DNA from: Gemmatimonadota bacterium
GTDB taxonomy: Bacteria > Gemmatimonadota > Gemmatimonadetes > Gemmatimonadales > Gemmatimonadaceae
Reading direction: 5' to 3'
Assembly: GCA_016719105.1 (NCBI GenBank)
Contig: JADKAQ010000046.1
Location: 248,001 to 312,000, forward strand
Length of the DNA: 64,000 nucleotides
The notes under the pieces were generated by a model, which searched no databases, was not told the origin of the DNA, and was given only the letters and a program-made list of their open reading frames with translations. Numbering within the stretch: position 1 is the stretch's first letter; every line of letters begins with the position of its first letter. Both the position numbers and the translations under genes were made by a program. Shown piece by piece: positions 34,986 through 43,741 of the stretch.

Positions 34986-36539
34986 GTGGACCCCAAGCAC
35001 AACGACGCAACCGGACTTCCCTTCGGCGACGTGAGCCGCCGCGACTTTCTGCACGGCTCCGTCGCCAGCGCCGCCCTCTTTGCCTTGGGCGACGGGCACC
35101 GTTTCGCCTTCCTCGAGACCGAGCAGGATGCGGTGGTCGCGCAGATCACGGCGCAGCACGAGGCCACCGTGCGCATGATGCGCGAGTGGATCGCCCTGCC
35201 GTCGATTGCCGCCGAGAACCTGAACTATCCGCAGGGCCCCGACTACATGGCCAAGCTGGCGCGCGACGCCGGCTTCCAGCATGTCGAGGTCATCCCGACC
35301 GCGGGGAAGTCTGGCGTCTTCGCGACACTCGACGCCGGCGCCCCGACGTCGCTCGCGGTCTACATGATGTACGACGTGAAGCAGTTCGACCCGAAGGAGT
35401 GGAGTTCGCCGCCGCTCGAGGGGCGCCTCGTGGACCGTCCGGGGCTCGGCAAGGTGATGATCGGGCGCGGCGCGACCAACACGAAGGGTCCGCAGACCGC
35501 CTTTCTCGCGGCGCTGCACGCCTTCAAGGCCGCCGGCCGCAAGCCACCGGTCAACATCGTCCTAGTCGCCGAGGGTGAGGAGGAAATCGGGTCGCCCAAC
35601 TTCCGCGAGATCGTCTTCAAGCCCCAGGTGGAGGCGGCGCTCAAGAAGTGCGTGGGAATCATCATCCCGTTAGGCACGCAGTCGCCCGACGGCTCGGTGG
35701 AGATCAACCTCGGCGCCAAGGGGATCGTCGAACTCGAACTCGTCTCGACCGGGGACAAGTGGGGGCGCGGCCCCAAGCTCGACGTACACTCGAGCCTCGC
35801 GGCGCACATCGACTCGCCCGTGTGGCACCTCGTGCAGGCGCTCAACACGCTGGTCAAGGCCGATGGGCACACGCCGGCAGTCGCGGGCTTCTTCGACAAG
35901 GTGAAGCCGATCACCCCCGAGCAGATGAAGATCATCGACGCCGCGATCCCCAAGCGCAACGAGGCGATGACGAAGAAGGGGCTCGGCGTGCAGCACTTCA
36001 TCGACGACGAGCCCTGGCGACAGTCGCTCATCCGCCTGGTCTCGCAGCCCACGATCAACATCGAAGGGCTGGTGGCGGGCTACACCGGGCCCGGCGGCAA
36101 GACGATCCTTCCGCACCGTGCGGTCGCCAAGATCGACATGCGCCTCGTCCCCGACATGACGGCGAAGGATGCGCTGGCGCTGCTCAAGGCGCACCTCGCG
36201 AAGCATGGCTTTGGCGACATCGAGGTGAACATGACCGGGGGCTACGATCCCACGGAGACCCCCGCCGATGCGAAGCTCGTCGCCGCGATGGCGGGCGCCT
36301 ACAAGAAGCTGGGGACGGAGCCGACGCTCTGGCCGCGCCTGGCAGGGTCGTGGCCCGGCGTCACGTTCACCGGTGCGCCGTTGCGGCTCCCGGCCGGTCA
36401 GTTCGGCCTGGGGCACGGCGGCGGCGCCCATGCGCCTGACGAGTTCTTCCTCGTCGATTCGACCAATCCCAAGGTGGCGGGGCTCGATGGCGCGGTCCGC
36501 AGCTACGTCGAGTTGTTCTACGCCTTGGCGTCGGCCTAA
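34986..36539 (+). CDS. Tat-exported M20 family metallopeptidase
   Basis: A 517-aa di-zinc dipeptidase/carboxypeptidase-like enzyme. The GTG start at 34986 is fixed by AGGAG seven bases upstream and by the Tat motif SRRDFLHG just inside. Core features: LAVYMMYDVKQFDP (metal Asp region; the usual HxDVxP is here MMYDV), GRGATNTKGPQTAFLAALHAF (bridging Asp replaced by Asn in the N-T-K-G motif), LVAEGEEEIGSPNF (catalytic and metal Glu), a dimerisation domain (VHSSLAAHIDSPVW), and FGLGHGGGAHAPDEFFLV (last His). Two metal-site positions, H of HxD and D of the N/D-x-K-G motif, differ from canonical M20 enzymes, so activity should not be assumed. The frame is open upstream to 34824 without signal features. 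Confidence 0.83.
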   Translation: MDPKHNDATGLPFGDVSRRDFLHGSVASAALFALGDGHRFAFLETEQDAVVAQITAQHEATVRMMREWIALPSIAAENLNYPQGPDYMAKLARDAGFQHVEVIPTAGKSGVFATLDAGAPTSLAVYMMYDVKQFDPKEWSSPPLEGRLVDRPGLGKVMIGRGATNTKGPQTAFLAALHAFKAAGRKPPVNIVLVAEGEEEIGSPNFREIVFKPQVEAALKKCVGIIIPLGTQSPDGSVEINLGAKGIVELELVSTGDKWGRGPKLDVHSSLAAHIDSPVWHLVQALNTLVKADGHTPAVAGFFDKVKPITPEQMKIIDAAIPKRNEAMTKKGLGVQHFIDDEPWRQSLIRLVSQPTINIEGLVAGYTGPGGKTILPHRAVAKIDMRLVPDMTAKDALALLKAHLAKHGFGDIEVNMTGGYDPTETPADAKLVAAMAGAYKKLGTEPTLWPRLAGSWPGVTFTGAPLRLPAGQFGLGHGGGAHAPDEFFLVDSTNPKVAGLDGAVRSYVELFYALASA

Positions 36540-36574
36540 CGAGCCCGGCCACGCACGTTTCGCTGGCGTTTCCA

Positions 36575-36607
36575 CACGCGGGCTCCTCCGGTCGAGGAGC
36601 CCGCGTG
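36575..36607 (+). terminator. Strong hairpin after the M20 peptidase gene
   Basis: A perfect 14-bp stem CACGCGGGCTCCTC (36575-36588) paired with 36594-36607, loop 5 nt (CGGTC), 35 bp beyond the stop at 36539. No U-tract follows. Confidence 0.65.
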
Positions 36608-36997
36608 GCATTGGATGACGCCGGTACGCGGCGCTCGCCCGCATTTCACTCCTGCGAGCGATGGACGCGCATGACCTCGACCGGTACGCTGGAGAGATCG
36701 TCAACGCGGGGAACTGCAATGCGCATACGGGAGGACCACATGGTCGATTTCGGGCCAGTGCGATCAACGACGGCTCGTGGTGACCTCCCGGCGCGAGTGG
36801 TCGTACGATCGCGCCCTGACGGGTCCGGCGACGATCTGGCGCGCCATGCGCCGCGCCCGTGCGTGGGCCCCGTGGACGCGCTGCTGGATCCGTGGGGCTT
36901 TCTGGGTCCTGCCTTCGGGCGATAGGCCAGGCGCTCCGCACCGCTCTGCCCTCGCCGTCGCTCCCTGCGACGGCGGGGGCGCGCGGCATCTCGACGC
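36608..36997. other. Intergenic region, no gene recognised
   Basis: 390 bp between the hairpin after the M20 gene and the end of the GlsB-like gene. Short open frames on both strands are Arg-rich and lack ribosome sites or family likeness. Nothing else is evident. Confidence 0.45.
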
Positions 36998-37267
36998 TTA
37001 CGACGTCGAGCGCCTCCCAGGACCCGGACGGAGCATCCGGATGAGCAACAGCAGCACGACCGCGCCGATGAAGGCAACCAGGATCGTCCCCGGCAGCCCG
37101 CCGAGCGGCACGGTCACACTAAGCGCCGAGAAGATCCAGCCGCCAAGGACTGCCCCCACGACTCCCACGACGATGTCGCCGACGAGTCCATATCCGATCC
37201 CTCCGACTACCGCGCTGGCCAGCAGGCCGGCGACGAGTCCAACGATAAGCCAGGTGAGCAGGTCCAT
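36998..37267 (-). CDS. GlsB/YeaQ/YmgE family small membrane protein
   Basis: An 89-aa inner-membrane protein with three hydrophobic helices: LLTWLIVGLVAGLLASAVVG, GLVGDIVVGVVGAVLGGWIF, and GTILVAFIGAVVLLLLIRML. It matches the transglycosylase-associated (Transgly_assoc) stress-protein family, whose hallmark is G-rich helices with a conserved G.GD.. loop. The start at 37267 is decided by GGAGGAC a few bases upstream; the frame extending to 37423 is Arg-rich. Such genes are commonly osmotic or general-stress induced, but no promoter motif is read here. It is divergent from the OmpA-like lipoprotein gene. Confidence 0.85.
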   Translation of the reverse strand: MDLLTWLIVGLVAGLLASAVVGGIGYGLVGDIVVGVVGAVLGGWIFSALSVTVPLGGLPGTILVAFIGAVVLLLLIRMLRPGPGRRSTS

Positions 37268-37595
37268 TTCGTCCTCCACGAAGAGCCGTCCTTCGGGATC
37301 CGCACACCGGACCCCACACCATGCCGGCAGCGTGCTGCGCCAGGCAGATGTCGCCACGCAGTATGTGAAGCGGCGCCGGGCGAGGACATCGCTCCGACGA
37401 GCGGTCGTCGTGCGATGCGGCACTCGCTCCTTGGAGCGAGTACGCCCAGCGCCCCAACGAGCGATGGTGAGCGGTTCCCCCAGGGCCTAACCTCCGTATG
37501 CGTCGCAGGCGGAGGCGGTTGTCGTGCGCGACCTGCACCTCGGGGCGACTCGTTCGCTCCGGCACAGACGCATTCTCGACACCACAAGGTTGGTT
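37268..37595. other. Divergent intergenic region
   Basis: 328 bp between the GlsB-like gene and the OmpA-like lipoprotein gene, containing promoters for both. One non-coding GTTAGGC copy (as GCCTAAC, 37485-37491) is present. No other feature is recognised. Confidence 0.45.
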
Positions 37596-38261
37596 ATGCC
37601 TAGCACTTGGTCATTCCACGCCCCAACGCGTCCCGTGTTCGGCGCGGTCCTCGTCGCCGTTGCCCTCGCCACCACGGCGTGTTCGTCGCTCAGCCGGAAG
37701 CAGAAGGGAGGCGCGATCGGTGCCGCCACTGGCGCCGCCGTCGGCGGTGTCATCGGAAACCAGACCGGCTCGACTGCCCGGGGAGCGATCATCGGCGCCG
37801 TGGTCGGCGGAACGGCTGGCGCCATCATCGGCCACCAGATGGATCAACAGGCAAAGGAGCTCAAGCTCGAGATCCCCGGCGCGACGATCGAACGGGTGGG
37901 CGAAGGCATTCAGGTGACCTTCGCCTCGGGGCTGCTGTATGACTTCGACTCCGACGCGATCCGCTCAGACGCCGCACAGAACCTGCAGAACCTCGCGGCA
38001 AGCTTGAAGAAGTATCCCAACACCAGCCTGCTGATCGTCGGGCACACCGATGCACTCGGCAGTACGACCTACAACCAGGACCTGTCGACGCGCCGCGCCA
38101 ACTCGGCGTCGGGCTACCTGTCCATGCAGGGCGTCGGCGCCAACCGCCTGCGGACCTCGGGGCGGGGCGAGATGGAGGCGGTCGCCTCCAACGAGACCGA
38201 GATGGGACGCCAGCGCAATCGCCGCATCGAAGTCGCGATCTATTCGAGCGGCGCATCGTGA
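37596..38261 (+). CDS. OmpA-like peptidoglycan-binding lipoprotein with glycine zipper
   Basis: A 221-aa envelope protein. The signal peptide has lipobox LATTAC. A glycine-zipper region follows (GGAIGAATGAAVGGVIGNQTG... GAIIGAVVGGTAGAIIG, about residues 38-80). The C-terminal OmpA domain (about 105-221) has YDFDSDAIRSDAAQNLQNLAASLKKYP and LLIVGHTDALGSTTYNQDLSTRRANSASGYL; the HTD..G....N..LS..RA pattern binds diaminopimelate. It ends in RQRNRRIEVAIY, the usual end of OmpA-C. This YiaD-like architecture links the outer membrane to the cell wall. ATG 37596 has AAGGTTGG upstream and begins just before the signal peptide. Confidence 0.9.
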   Translation: MPSTWSFHAPTRPVFGAVLVAVALATTACSSLSRKQKGGAIGAATGAAVGGVIGNQTGSTARGAIIGAVVGGTAGAIIGHQMDQQAKELKLEIPGATIERVGEGIQVTFASGLLYDFDSDAIRSDAAQNLQNLAASLKKYPNTSLLIVGHTDALGSTTYNQDLSTRRANSASGYLSMQGVGANRLRTSGRGEMEAVASNETEMGRQRNRRIEVAIYSSGAS

Positions 38262-38308
38262 GGTAGTCGTTTGCCGAGCGGGCGCACGCGCCCCTCGGCC
38301 GTGCCATT

Positions 38309-38345
38309 GAAACGCTGGCCCCGGCGATTGCCGGGCCAGCGTTTC
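38309..38345 (+). terminator. Hairpin after the OmpA-like gene
   Basis: A perfect 13-bp stem GAAACGCTGGCCC (38309-38321) paired with 38333-38345; the 11-nt loop is itself partly self-complementary. It starts 48 bp after the stop. No long U-tract follows. Confidence 0.65.
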
Positions 38346-38506
38346 GTCGTGCAGGGTGCCGACCGTGGGCGACTGCAACACGCGTCGTGCAACTGCCTCC
38401 GTTGCGGGCCGCCCCTGCGCGTCGTCCGTGCGCCCACATCCTCACCCGCACCTCGACACCCTCCACGGCCGGCACGATACTTCTGCTTCCTCATATCCGT
38501 GCAGAG

Positions 38507-40340
38507 ATGACCGAACCGTTCTCGCGCCGCGACTGGCTCAAGACCGTTGGTGCCGTGAGTGCCGGGGCCCTCGTCCCGCTCGACTCGCTCAGCGCCGGGG
38601 CGACCCATACTGGGGCCAGCGCGACTCCAGCGGTCCCCGCACCACTCGCCGTGCGCGACCTGTACGCCCCCGGCGACATCGTCGAGCTCTCGTCCACCAG
38701 CGAGGTCTTCATCCCGCCGCGCGGCGACTCGCTGATGAAGTTCTCGTTCGACTTCCCCGAGCCCGGCGTCGTCTTTGGCGATCATCGCTTCTCGTTCCTC
38801 TTCTTCACCGAAGAGAACACCTACGCGATGGATCGCTCGGCTATGCGCGCCAGCGGCAACGCCGACGCGCTCGAGCTCACCTGCTCGGGACTCGTCTGGG
38901 CCGGCGGACAGGAAAAGTCACCCGGCACCGTCAGCGTCAAGTTTCGCCGCACTGGGCGCACCATCGACTGGGACATCACCGCCGAGCTACCGCATTCCAT
39001 TCGCTCGATCACGACGGTGATTCGCGACGTTCCTCGGGGACACGTGTCGTTCGGCGGCGGCGCGCTCATCGATCCCAAGGACGGCGACCTGCTGGGTGGC
39101 TACACGTTTGGAGCAGGCGACCTGCACGGCGCGCAGGTCCCGTACAGCATGAACACGCCGCTGGCGGTGGTGAAGGCGGGAGACAACGACTTCCTCTACC
39201 TCACCACGCGCGACACGCGCGTGCGCCCCAAGCGCTACTACTTCCAGGCCGGCGAGCGCGCCTTCCGCACCGAAGCGATCTATGAACATGATGGGTGGCG
39301 CAACGACACGACGTGTCGTCGTCCCCACCTGGCAATTGGGACACACCGCCACGCTCGACGAAGCCATCGCGCTGCACATGGCGCACATCGAGCGCGCCTT
39401 CGGCATCCCGACGTGGGAGAGCCGCACCGACGTCCCGGCGTGGATGCGCAACACCGCGCTGGTGATGACGATGCACGGGCAGCACTTCACCGGCTTCATC
39501 TTCAACGACTACGCGCAGCAGCTCGCCATCCTGCGCTGGGTGGCGACGAAGATCCCTGCCGAGCGGGTGCTCGTCTTTTTGGCGTCGTGGGATGGGCGCT
39601 ACTACTGGGACTACCCCAACTACACCGTGCCAGCCCGCATGGGAGGCGAAGCGGGCTTTCGCACCCTCATCTCCGAAGCGCAGAAACTGGGCTTCAGGAT
39701 GATGCCGATGTACGGCACCAACTCGGCGAACCGCAAGCAGCCCGCCTGGGACAAGGTCAAGAGCGGGGCGACGCACAAGATCGACGGCGACATCTACAAC
39801 CTGAACTGGGTGGACTGGAACAACGACCGGCACCAGGACGGCTGGCTCACCTACATGAATCTGGGCGACGACACCTGGCGTCAGTACATGGAAGGGCGCA
39901 TCGCCGAGACCATCGAACGCTTTGGCGTCGACGCGTACTTCCTGGACATCGTGGGTGGGCACGTGAACAGCACCAACGGCGACATGCACGAAGGGACGCG
40001 GTTGCTGGTGCAGAACCTGCGCGCCAAGTACCCCAAGGTGTTGGGCGTGGGCGAGATGCCCTACGACGCGCAGCACGCCTTCATCCCCGTCTATCACGCC
40101 GGCAACGGGCCGCTCTGGCGGAAGTACTCGCGCTTCTTCTCGCACCTGAGCGCGCCGGCCCCGGGACGCGGCAGCAGCGGCGTCCACGAGTGGGGCTTCG
40201 GGCGCTTCAACCAGGAGACGCTGGGGCTCAACCCCAGCGCGATCCCCACGCTGCAGGTGGTCGACGATACCTTCACCAAGCACCGCGACACGATGTCGGC
40301 GATCATCGCGGCCGCGAAGACGCGCGCGGGGATCGCATGA
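38507..40340 (+). pseudogene. Tat-exported glycoside hydrolase-like protein, broken by a +1 frameshift
   Basis: An N-terminal part in one frame (ATG 38507; Tat leader FSRRDWLKT; beta-rich domain to about EAIYEHDGWRNDT) continues in the +1 frame from about 39312 (RVVVPTWQLGHTATLDEAIALHM...) to TGA 40338-40340. Removing one base near 39311 restores a single frame of about 610 residues with no other defect. The C-terminal half looks like a TIM-barrel glycosidase: VLVFLASWDGRYYWDYPNY, FRMMPMYGTNSANR, and FGVDAYFLDIVGGHVN, where an Asp at strand 4 is a nucleophile candidate. A family number cannot be given. The extra base is the centre of an exact palindrome (39303-39319), so a sequencing error or a hairpin-induced mutation is plausible. 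Its place in an arabinose island suggests an alpha- or beta-arabinosidase/galactosidase role. Its stop overlaps the araD start (ATGA). Confidence 0.78.
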
Positions 40341-41098
40341 GCAGAGAGCGCAGTCCCCGGAAGGGGGTGGGCCCCTACCGCAGCGGCACTCGCACGCCGG
40401 CCAAGGCGTCGCGCGCCATGCGCGAGGCGGTGTGCGAAGCCAACATCGAGCTGTTCCGCCGCGGACTGGCGCGCTTCACCTTCGGCAACGCCAGCGCCGT
40501 GGATCGCGAGCTGGGGCTCATCGTCATCAAGCCGAGCGGGGTGCCGTATGGCGCGCTGACCCCGGCCAAGATGGTGGTGACAGACTTGTTAGGCGTGGTG
40601 ATGGAAGGAACGCTGCGACCGTCGTCGGATCTCGCGACGCACGCCGCCCTGTATCGCGCCTTTCCCGCCATCGGCGGCGTGGCGCACACGCACTCGATGT
40701 TCGCGACCGTCTTTGCCCAGGCGCAGCGTCCCATCCCCTGCCTTGGCACCACGCACGCCGACTACTTCCACGGCGCCATTCCCGTCACCAAGCCGCTGAA
40801 GGCCGCCGACATCGCGACCGACTACGAACTCAACACCGGGCTGGCGATCGTGAAGCGCTTCAAGTCGCTCGACCCGATGGCGATGCCGGCGGTGCTGGTG
40901 GCCAATCACGCCTCGTTCACCTGGGGGGCGACCATCGCCGACGCGATCGACAACGCCTCCTATCTCGAGGAGGTGGCGACGATGGCGTATCACACGCTTA
41001 CCCTCTCGCCCGACGCGCGTCCGGTGAACGCCTCGTTGCTCGACAAGCACTTTCTGCGGAAGCACGGCGCCAAGGCGTACTACGGGCAGGAGACGTGA
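40337..41098 (+). CDS. araD: L-ribulose-5-phosphate 4-epimerase
   Basis: Class II aldolase/adducin family enzyme, 253 aa, converting L-ribulose 5-P to D-xylulose 5-P by retro-aldol chemistry with Zn2+. Visible motifs: FTFGNASAVDRELGLIVIKPSGVPYGAL (phosphate and substrate loop, GN.S and KPSG.PY), SSDLATHAALYRAFPAIGGVAHTHSMFATVFAQA (metal His pair in AHTHS), CLGTTHADYFHGAIPVT (second catalytic segment) and VLVANHASFTWG (third His). These match AraD/UlaF-type epimerases more than fuculose aldolases. It overlaps the preceding gene by 4 bp and the next gene by 1 bp, so it is co-translated. The upstream long open frame that runs into it is a read-through of the frameshifted gene, not a fusion. Confidence 0.92.
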   Translation: MSRERSPRKGVGPYRSGTRTPAKASRAMREAVCEANIELFRRGLARFTFGNASAVDRELGLIVIKPSGVPYGALTPAKMVVTDLLGVVMEGTLRPSSDLATHAALYRAFPAIGGVAHTHSMFATVFAQAQRPIPCLGTTHADYFHGAIPVTKPLKAADIATDYELNTGLAIVKRFKSLDPMAMPAVLVANHASFTWGATIADAIDNASYLEEVATMAYHTLTLSPDARPVNASLLDKHFLRKHGAKAYYGQET

Positions 41099-42105
41099 TG
41101 CGCCACCTGTGGACGTGCGCGCTGGCGGCGACGCTCGTCGTCGGCTGCCGCACCGCGCCCAACCCGCGCGTGGCGCGCGCCGACGACGCGATGCTCTTCT
41201 CGTACTTCACGCGCAACGGCGACGACGGGTTGCACCTGGCGTACAGCGAGGACGGGACGACGTGGAAGCCGATCAACGGCGGGCGCTCCCTCCTCACACC
41301 CGCCGTGACCGGGAATGGCGTCGGGTGGCAGGAGTGGGAGACCAAGGCAGCGCTGATGCGCGACCCGTCGATCCTGCGTGCACCTGACGGGACGTTCTAC
41401 ATGGCGTGGACCATCGCCTGGACCGATCGCGGGATCGGCGTCGCGCACTCGAAGGACCTGATCCATTGGTCGGAGCAGCGCCGCATCGGCGTGATGGACC
41501 ACGAGCCCAACGCGCTCAACGCCTGGGCCCCCGACCTCTTCTTCGACGACGCCACCAACGAGTTCGTGATCGTCTGGTCCACCTCGATTCCGGGGCGCTT
41601 TCCGGCCACCGACTCACTCGCCGAAAAGACGTCGCGCGGGCGTGCCGACCATCGGCTGTACTACACGACCACGAAGGACTTCGTCACCTTTGCGCCCGGC
41701 AAGCTGCTGTACGACGGCGGCTACCCGACGATCGATGGGACGATCGCCAAGGTCGGCGCTCGTTATGTGCTGGTTATGAAGGACGAGACCTTCTTTCCCG
41801 AGCGTCGCAACCTGCGCGTGGCCTTCGCCGACAAGGCGACCGGGCCGTACGGCCCGGCGTCGCCCGCCTTCACCGACCTGCACACCGAGGGGCCGTCGAT
41901 CCTGGCGACGGGCGGGTGGTGGTACGTGTACTACGACGAGTACACGCGCGGGCACTACGGTGCGGTGCGCACGCAGGACTTCGTCACGTTTGACGCGTAT
42001 CGTGATTCGTTGCGCACGCCGCGGGGGATTCGGCATGGGTCGGCGTTTCTGGCGCCGAGGGCGGTGCTCAATGGGTTGCTGGCGCTGGACTCCCCCAAGA
42101 AATAG
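41098..42105 (+). CDS. GH43-type arabinosidase/arabinanase lipoprotein
   Basis: A 335-aa exported five-bladed beta-propeller glycosidase. Lipobox LVVGC follows a short leader. The propeller carries DDAMLFSYFTRNGDDGLHLAYSEDG, MRDPSILRAPDGTFYMAWT (the D-P-S-I motif with the catalytic Asp), WAPDLFFDDATNEFVIVWS (W-A-P-D/E block) and HTEGPSILATGGWWYVYYDEY (E-G-P with the catalytic Glu). These are the three acidic residues expected of GH43 enzymes. The start overlaps the araD stop (TGATG) and an AGGAG site precedes it, so it is the last gene of the + operon. It most likely removes L-arabinofuranosyl units; a xylosidase role is the main alternative. Confidence 0.87.
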   Translation: MRHLWTCALAATLVVGCRTAPNPRVARADDAMLFSYFTRNGDDGLHLAYSEDGTTWKPINGGRSLLTPAVTGNGVGWQEWETKAALMRDPSILRAPDGTFYMAWTIAWTDRGIGVAHSKDLIHWSEQRRIGVMDHEPNALNAWAPDLFFDDATNEFVIVWSTSIPGRFPATDSLAEKTSRGRADHRLYYTTTKDFVTFAPGKLLYDGGYPTIDGTIAKVGARYVLVMKDETFFPERRNLRVAFADKATGPYGPASPAFTDLHTEGPSILATGGWWYVYYDEYTRGHYGAVRTQDFVTFDAYRDSLRTPRGIRHGSAFLAPRAVLNGLLALDSPKK

Positions 42106-42155
42106 CGCGCCCCTTCCAAGCGGCGCGCCACTTCGTTCGCGGGCCTCCACGCTCC

Positions 42156-43739
42156 CTAACGAGCGGCCCGCACCTCAGCCGCAATCGCTCGAAGCGCCGG
42201 CAACACATGCCCTATCGCCGCCGGCCCCGAATCCGGCACCCCCATCGCGAAGTACAGCTCGCGATAGAGCGCATACAACCGGTCGTACACCGCCACGTCG
42301 CGCGCATCCGGCAGCACCTCGCGATACCCCGGACACAGCGCCGCCTGCGCCTCCTCCACCGTGTCGAACGCCCCGCACGCCACAAAGGCGAAGATCGCAG
42401 ACCCTAACGACGTGATCGACGATTCGGGGACGAGCACCGGAAGGTTCAGCACGCTCGCATAGACGCGGTTGAGCACCTCGTTCTTCTGCGGAATGCCGCC
42501 GCCGTGGATCACCCGCCGCACCGGCACGCCATGCTCGCGCATGCGGTCGATGATGATGCGCGTATGGAACGCCGTCCCCTCGATGGCCGAGAACAGGTCA
42601 TCCTCGGCGGTGGAGTTGAGGTTCCAGCCTAACGTGACGCCCCCAAGGTTGGGGTTCACCAGCACCGTGCGGTCGCCGTTGTCCCACGTCAGGCGCAACA
42701 ACCCCGTCTGCCCGCCGCGATAGTCGGCAATCTCCTTCGACAATTCGCCCACGCTGCGCCCCGTGCGCGAGGCAAGCGCCTCGAACAGGTAGCCGCAGGC
42801 CGAGAGCCCGGCCTCGATCCCCATGAGTCCCGGGTGAATCGAGCCGTCGACCACGCCGCACACACCCGGCACCAGCCCCACGTCCTCGGCGACCCCCATG
42901 ATACAGGTCGCCGTCCCGATGACGTTGACGATGTCCCCCTCGGCGATCCCCGCGCCGATCGCGTCCCAGTGCGCATCGAACGCCCCGACCGGAATGGGAA
43001 TGCCCGGCGTCAGGCCGAGTGCGGTCGCCCACTCCTCGCACAGCTCGCCGGCGATGTGGTCGGAGGTGTGGTACGGGCCATCGAGCTTGTCGCGAACGCC
43101 CGCCAGCAGCGGATCGACGGCAACGAAGAACTCCTCGGGCGGAAAGCCGCCAAAGAGGTCGTTCCAGAGCCACTTGTGTCCCATCGCGCAGATGCTACGT
43201 GGCACCTGGCGGTGGTCGGTGATGCCGCAGAGCACGGCGGCGACCATGTCGCAATGCTCGAGCGCCGTGACCAGGCGGTCGCGCTTGTCGGGGTTGTGCC
43301 GGAGCCAGTGCAGCAGCTTGGCAAAGCCCCACTCCGACGAGTACACGCCGCCACACCAGTCGATGGCGGGGACGTTGAGTTCGTGCGCGATGGCCGTGAT
43401 GCGCGCCGCTTCGTCCTTGGCGCGGTGGTCGCACCACAGGTAGTAGTCGTCGAGCGGGACCAGCCCTTCGCCAACGGGGATCACCGTCGAACCCGTGGTG
43501 TCGAGCGCGATCGCCTGCACCTCTCTCCCGCTCACCCCCGCCGACTGCAACGCCTTCTGCATCGCGTCCACCAGCGCGCGCATGTGCGCGTCGTGCGACT
43601 GCGTGGCAAAGTCGGGGTCGTTGCGGTCGCGCTTGACCGGGTACTCCGATACGCCGTGCCCGATCACCCGCTTCACGCTGTCCACGATGGACACGCGCAC
43701 GCTCTGCGTTCCGAAGTCCACTCCGGCAACGATCGTCAT
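42156..43739 (-). CDS. araB: Ribulokinase
   Basis: FGGY-family carbohydrate kinase of 527 aa that phosphorylates L-ribulose to L-ribulose 5-P. The N-terminal ATPase lobe begins VAGVDFGTQSVRVSIVDSVKRVIGHGVSEYPV and continues DPDFATQSHDAHMRAL, a block typical of ribulokinase rather than xylulokinase. IPVGAFDAHWDAIGAG carries the catalytic Asp, and IEGTAFHTRIIIDRMREHGVPVRRVIHGGGIPQKNEVLNRVYASVLNLPV forms the C-terminal nucleotide-binding domain (GGG..N..). It lies 2 bp downstream of the isomerase gene, forming an araA-araB operon, and converges with the GH43 gene over a 50-bp gap. Confidence 0.92.
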   Translation of the reverse strand: MTIVAGVDFGTQSVRVSIVDSVKRVIGHGVSEYPVKRDRNDPDFATQSHDAHMRALVDAMQKALQSAGVSGREVQAIALDTTGSTVIPVGEGLVPLDDYYLWCDHRAKDEAARITAIAHELNVPAIDWCGGVYSSEWGFAKLLHWLRHNPDKRDRLVTALEHCDMVAAVLCGITDHRQVPRSICAMGHKWLWNDLFGGFPPEEFFVAVDPLLAGVRDKLDGPYHTSDHIAGELCEEWATALGLTPGIPIPVGAFDAHWDAIGAGIAEGDIVNVIGTATCIMGVAEDVGLVPGVCGVVDGSIHPGLMGIEAGLSACGYLFEALASRTGRSVGELSKEIADYRGGQTGLLRLTWDNGDRTVLVNPNLGGVTLGWNLNSTAEDDLFSAIEGTAFHTRIIIDRMREHGVPVRRVIHGGGIPQKNEVLNRVYASVLNLPVLVPESSITSLGSAIFAFVACGAFDTVEEAQAALCPGYREVLPDARDVAVYDRLYALYRELYFAMGVPDSGPAAIGHVLPALRAIAAEVRAAR

Positions 43740-43741
43740 GG

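Noticed and set aside
36605..36925. 106-codon frame in the gap after the M20 peptidase
   Set aside because: Begins inside the terminator hairpin, lacks a ribosome site, and has no recognisable sequence pattern.
38387..41098. A 903-codon open frame apparently fusing a glycosidase leader to AraD
   Set aside because: The middle (about 39312-40336) is Arg/His-rich out-of-frame translation of the glycosidase C-terminus. The real genes are a frameshifted glycosidase and a separate araD starting at ATG 40337.
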